Assembly (NCBI RefSeq): GCF_008369325.1
Contig: NZ_VOBI01000020.1
Location: forward strand, 52,353-116,352
Length of the DNA stretch: 64,000 nt
Source: Pseudomonas sp. ANT_H12B
GTDB lineage: Bacteria; Pseudomonadota; Gammaproteobacteria; Pseudomonadales; Pseudomonadaceae
Reading direction: 5' to 3'
Shown: positions 52,654 to 59,742 of the stretch, piece by piece
Layout of the letters: every line of letters starts with the position of its first letter
How positions within the stretch are numbered: position 1 is the first letter of the stretch
Notes under the pieces: generated by a model
Seen by the model: only the letters and a program-made list of their open reading frames with translations
The model's database searches: none
Told to the model about the DNA's origin: nothing
Made by a program: the position numbers and the translations under genes

Positions 52654-53295
52654 ATGCCCTTCCTCGCCCGCACTCATCCGCGCCTGTCCGCCGCCGCCAC
52701 GCTCGGCGTCACCGTGGGCATTCTGGCGCCGGCCGACTCGATCATCAGCAAAATCCTCATCGGCTGGAATACCGGCGTCTGGACTTACCTGGCCCTGATG
52801 TTTTGGCTCACCGTGCGGGCCAAAGCCCCGGACGTGAAGCGCATCGCCGAGGTCGAAGATGAAAACGCCGGGCTGGTGCTGTTCGTAGTGTGCATCGCAG
52901 CCATTGCCAGCCTGGCGACCATCACCTTCGAACTCGCCGGCAGCAAAGATCTGGAAACGGCCCGCAAGCTGCTGCATTACGGTTTCACCGCGCTGACAGT
53001 GATCGGTTCATGGCTGTTGATCGGGGTGATTTTCAGCGTGCACTACGCCAGGTTGTATTACACCTGGAACGGCAAGGAGCCGGCGTTGCGTTTTGCCGAG
53101 GGGCTGACAACCCCTAATTATTGGGACTTTCTGTACTTCTCTTTCACCATCGGTGTGGCGGTACAGACGTCCGATGTCGGCGTGGCGACTCGAGACTTGC
53201 GCAAGATTGTGCTGGCGCAGTCGTTGATCGGGTTTCTGTTTAATACGGCGATTTTGGGGTTCTCGATCAATATCGCTGCGGGACTTTTCAATTGA
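52654..53295 (+). CDS. DUF1345 integral membrane protein
   Basis: 213 residues with about six membrane helices. The DUF1345 hallmark is the C-terminal half: SVHYARLYYTWN, TPNYWDFLYFSFTIGVAVQTSDVGVATRDLRKIVLAQSLIGF. The last stretch (FTIGVAxQTSDV) resembles the selectivity-like loop of ion channels, but function is undescribed. Convergent or coupled genes are absent; it is monocistronic. Confidence 0.85.
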   Translation: MPFLARTHPRLSAAATLGVTVGILAPADSIISKILIGWNTGVWTYLALMFWLTVRAKAPDVKRIAEVEDENAGLVLFVVCIAAIASLATITFELAGSKDLETARKLLHYGFTALTVIGSWLLIGVIFSVHYARLYYTWNGKEPALRFAEGLTTPNYWDFLYFSFTIGVAVQTSDVGVATRDLRKIVLAQSLIGFLFNTAILGFSINIAAGLFN

Positions 53296-53570
53296 AGATT
53301 CTTGTTTGATGTGGCGAGCAGCATGCCGAATTTAATGAAAATCAGGCGAGTGCTACGGGTGGCGCTCTGAAGGCGGTGAGCGACTTCTACAGAGCGTTTC
53401 AGGCCAGCTGCAGAATTGCCGTTTAGTGCTTGTTTAACAACGCTCAGTGTTACCTCCTGAAAGCTACAAGACCTTGCGCCGTTGCCTACGGTTACGCCAG
53501 AATCCGCCGGCTTGTGCGCCTTGGAGCCCATCGGTAACTTGAGTCCTGTCACTGCCCATCAGTGATCGGG

Positions 53571-53728
53571 TTTAGCAGCCCGTTGTGACGAAGCGCATCT
53601 GCATCCAGACAGTCAGGTCATTTCATGCCTGCACTTTATGGTAGCTGTGCGCAGGGCGCCCTTGGGCGCGCCGGATTCGTCTCCACCGGTCTGCTAACCT
53701 GCGCACAGCTGCCACCCTCGTTTAGCAG
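53571..53728 (+). ncRNA. Structured leader RNA of the DUF6124 gene
   Basis: A 13-bp perfect stem, AGCTGTGCGCAGG (53643-53655) with CCTGCGCACAGCT (53698-53710), encloses a smaller GC hairpin. The loop-side CTGCTAA (53691-53697) can also pair with TTAGCAG at 53572-53578 or 53722-53728, mutually exclusively. The rest of the 53296-53766 gap has no convincing gene; the small frame from 53625 is only the leader read through. Confidence 0.5.
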
Positions 53729-53766
53729 CGATTCGGTGACGGCTCCATATTGTTGGAGACTTACAT

Positions 53767-54126
53767 ATGTTCAAGGTCACACCCAATCCGCCGGACCCCG
53801 ATCCGGTCTCCCCGTACGAATTCGATTCAAACAAACTCAACGAAGCCGCCGAGCGCGCCCTCGACTTTCACTTCCCGTCAATTACCGACATCAAAGCCAC
53901 CCCGCGAACACCCAACTCACTGTTTACCGTAGACCCCGCAGCCACAACCGAAACCCTGGTGGTTTATCTGGTCGAGACGCTGGCCTCGGTCGATGTGATG
54001 GTCCATCACTTGGTAGATCTTTTAGACGGTGGCTCGCGCAATGCCCTGCTGGGCATTTCCAACAGCATCATGCTGGCGGAGCTCACGGCGAACAGGGTGC
54101 TGGATCAAATCGACCCGCCTGAATAA
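53767..54126 (+). CDS. DUF6124 (formerly DUF3077) family protein
   Basis: 119 residues: MFKVTPNPPDPDPVSPYEFD, then AAERALDFHFPSITDIKATPRTPNSLFTVDPAATTETLVVYLVETLASVDVMV. This is the small family found in many copies in fluorescent pseudomonads, function unknown. ATG 53767 follows ttggagac. The C-terminal half is predicted helical and suggests oligomerisation. It is preceded by the structured leader described above. Confidence 0.85.
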   Translation: MFKVTPNPPDPDPVSPYEFDSNKLNEAAERALDFHFPSITDIKATPRTPNSLFTVDPAATTETLVVYLVETLASVDVMVHHLVDLLDGGSRNALLGISNSIMLAELTANRVLDQIDPPE

Positions 54127-54136
54127 GTGCGGTCGT

Positions 54137-54164
54137 CTGTGGTGAGCGAGCTTGCCTGCGTCGG
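54137..54164. repeat. Degenerate single REP
   Basis: ggtgagcgagcttgcctgcg resembles the gagcgagcttgctcgcg REP arm with two changes; no partner. The remainder of 54127-54380 holds the palindrome and promoter of the next gene. Confidence 0.55.
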
Positions 54165-54275
54165 ACTTTGAGGCGGTCCCTCACCACAGATTTCTCGACG
54201 GCGGTTTTCGGTCAATGTTGCGGCGTTTTTTTGGCTGACGTGGTCCGGCGCGATATCTGTAAAAACTGGCGACAC

Positions 54276-54291
54276 CTGTCAACTCTGACAG
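54276..54291 (+). promoter_or_regulatory. Palindromic operator CTGTCA-N4-TGACAG
   Basis: A perfect 6+6 palindrome 89 bases before the 291-residue gene, with CTTAAGCT 22 bases downstream of it. A copy with 17 of 19 identical bases, in the gene's direction, precedes the 946-residue gene (62666-62681). Confidence 0.5.
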
Positions 54292-54380
54292 TTACGCCGT
54301 TTTTTCTACGCCCTTAAGCTGGAAATCCCGCCGGGCATTCAGACCGGTGAACCTATGGTCACGGACCAGGGAGCGCAGCA

Positions 54381-55256
54381 ATGAACGGCAACAAACTCAA
54401 TCAAACCACCGGATCCATGTCCGCGACGATTAGCACCCCCGACGAATCATTCGTTGGCGGGAGCGACTTCGCCATTGAAAAGGGTTCTGAGAAGTTTTAT
54501 CTAAGGGCCCGTATGGATCTGCCCGATGGCGGATGGAGATATCTGTCATTTCAGCTACCGCTGAGCATTGCCAGTAACGGATCGAATAATGACTTGTCGT
54601 TGGTGATGAATCCGAGTTCGGACACTGAAGCCAGGGCGAACTATGACTTGTTTTCAGAAGCAGACGGAGTTCAGCTGGGATCGCGATCCGGCAAGCTCCA
54701 AATAACTTACGACTGGAAAACAGCACGAATGGTAGGGAGTTTTAATTTCACCTCAAAAACCGGCGATACAGTGGTTGAAGTGACTGCCGGTAAATTCGAT
54801 CTGACAGGTATCTCCGACGAAGTAAGTCTGAACGAACAAACCACCGGGACTGGGGATTTCCGTGCGGAAATCAGTGACTCTAAGACAACCTTCATCGCCG
54901 ATTCAGTTGGTTTTGAGTTCATAGAGCCACCCCTTGAACCAGGAAAAAGCTACTGGATAATTGTCGGCGGAAAGAGAACCGATCTCCCTCCTACGAGCTC
55001 ACATATCGCCGTATTTCTTAGGAAAGACGTTGACGTCGGCACGTACGATTTGAAAAGCAACACACAAGTCTGGGTCAGTTATTTCAGGCCAGATGAGGGT
55101 GGGTTCTTTTTAGCGAATGCGGGCAAGGTCAAAATTGAAAAGCTGCCAAAGACAGGGAATGCCAAAGGCAGTCTGTTTGCATCCTTTCAGATAAATGAAA
55201 ACGTTGTTACGGTAGATGGCAATTTTGATATCAACGACGAAGTCGCTAAAGCCTGA
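54381..55256 (+). CDS. Uncharacterised 291-residue protein with internal duplication
   Basis: No family recognised and no signal peptide. Beta-strand-rich, acidic, Thr/Ser/Gly-rich, with lower GC than its neighbours. The two halves look alike: YDLFSEADGVQLGSRSGKLQI and MVGSFNFTSKTGDTVVEVTAGKFDLTG in the first half, YDLKSNTQVWVSYF, AGKVKIEKL and AKGSLFASFQINENVVTVDGNFDIND in the second. This is an ancient tandem duplication of a beta-sandwich-like unit. Start ATG 54381 follows gggagcgcagca. Alone between a palindromic operator and a terminator. Possibly a secreted or adhesive protein; this is speculative. Confidence 0.7.
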   Translation: MNGNKLNQTTGSMSATISTPDESFVGGSDFAIEKGSEKFYLRARMDLPDGGWRYLSFQLPLSIASNGSNNDLSLVMNPSSDTEARANYDLFSEADGVQLGSRSGKLQITYDWKTARMVGSFNFTSKTGDTVVEVTAGKFDLTGISDEVSLNEQTTGTGDFRAEISDSKTTFIADSVGFEFIEPPLEPGKSYWIIVGGKRTDLPPTSSHIAVFLRKDVDVGTYDLKSNTQVWVSYFRPDEGGFFLANAGKVKIEKLPKTGNAKGSLFASFQINENVVTVDGNFDINDEVAKA

Positions 55257-55270
55257 CAGTTCCCATACCA

Positions 55271-55310
55271 AAAACCGTCAACCGACAGGGCTGACGGTTT
55301 ATCTTTCCCC
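55271..55310 (+). terminator. Terminator after the 291-residue gene
   Basis: AAACCGTCA (55272-55280) pairs with TGACGGTTT (55292-55300), 11-base loop, followed by a T-rich tail. Confidence 0.7.
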
Positions 55311-55384
55311 GCACAAACCTTCTAGACACCCTCCCCCCGCCCCACGCTAACCTGTACACCTGACCTCAACCTGTTCAAGCCGTC

Positions 55385-56230
55385 ATGACCACCCACAACT
55401 GGATCGACCTGGCCCAGGACGCCGACACCGGCATCGAGACCCTGCGCGCGCATTTCGAGGGCCATGCCTACGACCCGCACTGGCATGACAGCTACCTGGT
55501 GGGCGTCACCGAGCAAGGGGTTCAGCAGTTCAACTGCCGGCGAGCGAAGCACCAAAGCACGCCGGGCAACGTGTTTTTGCTTGAGCCGGGCGACATCCAC
55601 GACGGTGATGCGCCGACCGAAGACGGTTTCACCTACCGCATGCTGTACCTCGACCCGCAGTGGTTGAAGCGCGAACTCGGTGCGGTTTTCGAAAACGCGC
55701 CCGACAACAGTCAATTGAGTTTCGCCAACACCCTGGCGACCAATTCGCGTCTGGCCCATGCCACCAGCCTGGCCTTTCAAACCCTGCACGGTGGCGAACT
55801 GAAAATAGTGCGTCAAACCGCCCTCGACGGCTTGCTCGAACGCCTGACCAGCCACCTGCACTGGCGCGCCCGCTATGGCGAAGACCCGCGCCTGCCCCTG
55901 GTGGCGCAGAAGGCTCGGGAGTACCTGCACGCCAACGCTCAATACGATATCGGCCTCGACCAACTGGCCGCCGCAACGGGCGTCGACCGCTTCCGCCTGA
56001 CCCGCGCGTTCAAAGCCGCTTATGGCATGGCGCCCCACGCCTATCTGGTGCAGTTGCGCTTGGCGACTGCCCGGCGAATGTTGGCCCGTGGCGAACAGCC
56101 GGCGACGGTGGCGATGGCGCTGGGGTTTGCCGATCAAAGCCATCTGGGGCGCTGGTTTGTCCGGGCTTATGGGTTAACCCCGGCGCTGTACCGCAAGCGC
56201 TGCTCAAATCTTCCAGACGCAGGAAGCTGA
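55385..56230 (+). CDS. AraC-family regulator with cupin sensor
   Basis: 281 residues. The N-terminal AraC-type cupin is HAYDPHWHDSYLVGVTEQGVQQF and LLEPGDIHDGD. The C-terminal double helix-turn-helix is IGLDQLAAATGVDRFRLTRAFKAAYGMAPHAYLVQLRL and VAMALGFADQSHLGRWFVRAYGLTPALYR. It lies 45 bases before a LysE-type exporter gene on the same strand, a pairing that recurs in proteobacteria and suggests it controls export of an amino acid or toxic metabolite. Confidence 0.87.
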   Translation: MTTHNWIDLAQDADTGIETLRAHFEGHAYDPHWHDSYLVGVTEQGVQQFNCRRAKHQSTPGNVFLLEPGDIHDGDAPTEDGFTYRMLYLDPQWLKRELGAVFENAPDNSQLSFANTLATNSRLAHATSLAFQTLHGGELKIVRQTALDGLLERLTSHLHWRARYGEDPRLPLVAQKAREYLHANAQYDIGLDQLAAATGVDRFRLTRAFKAAYGMAPHAYLVQLRLATARRMLARGEQPATVAMALGFADQSHLGRWFVRAYGLTPALYRKRCSNLPDAGS

Positions 56231-56275
56231 CTTTGTGAGGATCGGCTCCTACAAGTACCCAAGGAGCCCATCGTC

Positions 56276-56893
56276 ATGTTGTCGACTTTTCCCACCCTGC
56301 TGCCGTTTTTGCTATTCGCCTTCGTTGCCTCCATCACGCCAGGGCCGACCAATATTCTGGTACTGAGTAACAGCGCCCGGTACGGCTTCAAGGCTGCGTT
56401 GCCAATCATCTTCGGCGCCTGTGCCAGTGCGGCGTTGATTGTGTTGCTGGTGGGCAGCGGCGTTGGCCAAACACTGGTGCACCTGCCGCTTGTGCAATCG
56501 CTGATGAAAGGCGCCGGCGTGATCTGGCTCAGCTACCTGGCCTGGCAGATTTTCCGGACACCGGCCACCCTCCCCAATGCTCATTCGGGTGAGCAATCCC
56601 CGCGAACATTCGGGCTAAGGGCTGCCGCGAGTCTGCAACTGATCAACCCCAAAACCTGGATGATGGCGTTGGCCGTGGTCAGTGTGTTTGCCGGAACCGG
56701 GGATGATCGCCAGGTTCGAGTCCTTGGTCTGTCTCTGGTGTTTTTTCTGGTATCGCTGCCGTGCCTGGGAATGTGGGCGGTACTGGGCGCAGGATCGGCC
56801 AAATGGGTTCGCTCAGCCAAAGCCTTGAAACATTTCAATCGGGCAATGGCCTTTTTGCTGCTGGGTTCAGCCTGGCTCAGTTTGCTGGTGTGA
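56276..56893 (+). CDS. LysE/RhtB-type exporter
   Basis: 205 residues with five to six membrane helices. The N-terminal signature is FVASITPGPTNILVLSNSARYGFKAALPIIFGA; later come AASLQLINPKTWMMALAVVS and GAGSAKWVRSAKALKHFNRAMAFLLLGSAWL. It exports an amino acid or amine. Probably co-expressed with the upstream AraC gene (45-bp gap). Confidence 0.87.
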   Translation: MLSTFPTLLPFLLFAFVASITPGPTNILVLSNSARYGFKAALPIIFGACASAALIVLLVGSGVGQTLVHLPLVQSLMKGAGVIWLSYLAWQIFRTPATLPNAHSGEQSPRTFGLRAAASLQLINPKTWMMALAVVSVFAGTGDDRQVRVLGLSLVFFLVSLPCLGMWAVLGAGSAKWVRSAKALKHFNRAMAFLLLGSAWLSLLV

Positions 56894-56912
56894 TCTCGAC
56901 TCAATCAGAAAG

Positions 56913-56946
56913 CAAAAAAATACCCCGACATTGTCGGGGTATTTTT
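56913..56946. terminator. Bidirectional terminator
   Basis: ATACCCCGAC / GTCGGGGTAT stem with a 3-base loop, A-run before and T-run after. It serves the LysE gene and the opposing autotransporter gene. Confidence 0.9.
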
Positions 56947-56974
56947 ATTGCTCACTTCTATGAAACAACGTTCA

Positions 56975-59500
56975 TCAGAAGAAATAGCTCAGCCTCAAGC
57001 TACCGCTCCAGTCCTGACTGACGGTCGAGCCTTTGCTGCCACCCACTTGGCCGGAAACCTGCCAGTTGCGTTGCGCCGGCGTCCACTTCAAACCGGCGCC
57101 GTACTCGACTGAGCTGCTCGCGCGATCATCATCGAACGCATCGTCGTTGATCTTCACTTCATTGGTTTTTACAAACTCGTGATTAACCGCCGCCAGCAGG
57201 CTGGGCTCAAGCAAACTACCGTTTTCGAGGGTGATGACACGCCCGCCTCTGACCCCCACTTTGCCCTGCACCGAACGCATGGTGTCGCTTTTCACTTCCA
57301 GGCCATTGTCGAGATGGTACTCGTCACTTTGAGTGACGCCAGTCGATAGCTGCACTTGAGGCTCGACAAAGTAGTCGTCTTTCAAGCGAATATGCTTGCC
57401 CACCGCCACCGACCCGCTGACGCCCATGGCTTTGTAATCGCCCTTGGCACGCGAGCCATCACTCATGGTGACTTTGGCCTTGTTATCGAACTGGTTGATT
57501 TTGACCATGGCATTGACGAACACGCCGCTTTCAACATCGAAGGTGCTGCCATAGACACCGGCATTGAGGCTTTCAACGGTAGCCGTGGAGCCGTATTTGA
57601 GATCCATCCGGGTATGGCTCGACCCTACAAACCCGCCCAACACCCACGACCTGCCGCCCATATCCACCGTTGTGTCGGCACCGCCAGTGATACCCGTCTG
57701 GTTCTGGGTATAGCCATCGCCGTAGGCATTATCGACACTGTATTGGTTGCCGTAAGTGCGAACCCAGACACTGTTACTGAGGTTTTTCGCCGGGCTGTCG
57801 TCCATCGAGCGCATTGATGCTTCCGGCCGGATGCTCATGCTGCGATCACCCAGTTGATCGCTAAGCATGGACATTTCAGCATTCAACACACTGCGAGCGC
57901 TGCCGGCCAGGGCCAGTGCCGTATTGGTTGAGGTGCTGACCGTTTCTTTGTCCGGTTGCAGATACAACCCCTCTCCTTCCTTCGCCAGCCTGTAGACGAA
58001 CGTGCCGGCGTCCATTGTTCCACGGTTCAAGGAAAATTGAGCATCACCGGAAACAACGTTACCGACCTTCACCGCCTCGGCAGTGACCGGGTTGTTGCCG
58101 GTCGCCGAGATCTGCAGCAGATGTTGACCACTCGCATGGCCGACATTCAGGAAATCGGTAGTACCGGTACCCATGTCGGTCCCCATGACAATGGTGCTTT
58201 TACCCGAGAGATAGGCTACATCAAGCCGAACGACCTGTTCGTTGGTGCCCATGCGGATAACGCCGTCATTGAGTGCCAGGTTCTTCACAGCGTTGTTGCC
58301 GGTCATCACCCATTCCGCCGAGTTTTTAATATCCAGAGTGTCGGCGTTGTTGATTAGACCTTTCACCACCGAGGCATGGTCCAGCGACACAGTGCCCGCC
58401 GTGTCAGTCTGTACATTACCGTCCACCCTGCTGCCGTTGTTCAACGACAGGTTTACATTTTCCACATCGCCTTCGATCACAGCCCCGTTGTCGAGGCTGA
58501 CCATTGCTCCGGTACCCGCAACCGCTTGTACTTTGCCCCTCAAGATGCTGCGTGTATCGAGTCTTGTCCGGGTGACGTTCTGCAAATTGCCGTCAAGCGA
58601 AGCGCCATTTTGCATTAGCAACGCAACTGTACTGCCCTTATCGGCAACGACATCGCCGCTAAATGCACTTGCATCAACGGTAAGGTTGGCGGAGGAACCA
58701 TTGGTTGCCTGCAACACCGTACCGTTGCCGCCAATCAATTCGCTGCCACCGAGGACATCGATATTCGCGACGGTTCCGGCACTGCCGGATGACCCCAACA
58801 CGATGGCCGATCCTGTGCCACCTGTTACACGGGTGCTGTTCAGCGTGACCGTGCTGGCGTTGACACCGGTTAAATCAGTGTTGATTTGCAGGCCGTTCTT
58901 CTCTCCGGACAGAACGCTGCCGTTGGCCGAAAGCGTCGCCCCACCAAGCCTCACACCATAACTGTCCGAACCCGTGCCTCGGACGGTGGAATTCTCGACG
59001 TTTAATACGGCAAAACCCACCGCATCCGCGCCATTCAGGCCGATGATCGTGCTTCCTCCCTTGACCGTCGCGCTCGATGACGCCGGGGTAGTGGTATTGC
59101 GACCCAAGAGAAGACCGAAACTGTTTGTACTGATGATGGTGCTTCTGTCGATGATGGCGCTGCTGTCGATCAGTTGTATCGCACCCCTGCCAGCCGCGCT
59201 GTTTACAGTCGCACCAGAGAGGTTTACCACTGAAGTGTTGGCATCGATACGGGCGCTTTGACCGCCATTGAAAACGACGTTGGCATTTGATGACGAGATG
59301 GTCAGCGCCTGTGCGTTATCAATGGTTAGTGTGCCCCCTTGGGACACCACCCAGGCTTCCGGTGCGGGTGGGTTCGTGACGACTGCGCTCTCACCTGGAT
59401 CTAGCGTTCGACTGAAGGCCTCGCTGGAGGATAGAAGTGCCGCAGCAATCACTGACTTCTGAAAAGTCACAGAGGGCGGAGATTTAAAACAAAAATGCAT
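56975..59500 (-). CDS. Type Va autotransporter (pertactin-like passenger)
   Basis: 841 residues from ATG 59500, preceded by a clear gagga site (an earlier ATG at 59533 is rejected). Signal segment VTFQKSVIAAALLSSSEAFS. The passenger (about 40-540) is a run of short beta-helix repeats rich in Asn, Ser and Gly (for example SNANVVFNGGQSARIDANTS; VSLDNGAVIEGDVENVNLSL). The autotransporter beta-barrel runs from about 577 to the end (SVWVRTYGNQYSVDNAYGD ... SGSLRLSYFF), ending in the Phe typical of outer-membrane insertion. Likely an adhesin or surface-exposed passenger. It is divergent from nothing close and followed by the terminator at 56913. Confidence 0.87.
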   Translation of the reverse strand: MHFCFKSPPSVTFQKSVIAAALLSSSEAFSRTLDPGESAVVTNPPAPEAWVVSQGGTLTIDNAQALTISSSNANVVFNGGQSARIDANTSVVNLSGATVNSAAGRGAIQLIDSSAIIDRSTIISTNSFGLLLGRNTTTPASSSATVKGGSTIIGLNGADAVGFAVLNVENSTVRGTGSDSYGVRLGGATLSANGSVLSGEKNGLQINTDLTGVNASTVTLNSTRVTGGTGSAIVLGSSGSAGTVANIDVLGGSELIGGNGTVLQATNGSSANLTVDASAFSGDVVADKGSTVALLMQNGASLDGNLQNVTRTRLDTRSILRGKVQAVAGTGAMVSLDNGAVIEGDVENVNLSLNNGSRVDGNVQTDTAGTVSLDHASVVKGLINNADTLDIKNSAEWVMTGNNAVKNLALNDGVIRMGTNEQVVRLDVAYLSGKSTIVMGTDMGTGTTDFLNVGHASGQHLLQISATGNNPVTAEAVKVGNVVSGDAQFSLNRGTMDAGTFVYRLAKEGEGLYLQPDKETVSTSTNTALALAGSARSVLNAEMSMLSDQLGDRSMSIRPEASMRSMDDSPAKNLSNSVWVRTYGNQYSVDNAYGDGYTQNQTGITGGADTTVDMGGRSWVLGGFVGSSHTRMDLKYGSTATVESLNAGVYGSTFDVESGVFVNAMVKINQFDNKAKVTMSDGSRAKGDYKAMGVSGSVAVGKHIRLKDDYFVEPQVQLSTGVTQSDEYHLDNGLEVKSDTMRSVQGKVGVRGGRVITLENGSLLEPSLLAAVNHEFVKTNEVKINDDAFDDDRASSSVEYGAGLKWTPAQRNWQVSGQVGGSKGSTVSQDWSGSLRLSYFF

Positions 59501-59742
59501 GGGGAATTCCTCAAACTGCGCAACTACTGACATTGCTTTTTGGCAGTATTGAAAGCTCCCACCAAAAAAACGTTCGACACCCTAATGAGAAAATCGAGAC
59601 TTTTATGTAGGAAAAATCCTTGTCAAAAGAGAAATTATCCTCGCCGGCTGTAGCGTGCTTACCGTTCCCTTGCCGTTAACACGGGTAATCGCGAAAGAAA
59701 CATCCGTGTCTCTCCCGCAATATCGATGAGCTAATACACCAA

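Noticed and set aside
53625..54122. Open frame starting MPALYGSC as a gene
   Set aside because: It covers the structured leader and then reads DUF6124 coding sequence out of frame; no homology signal and no ribosome-binding site.
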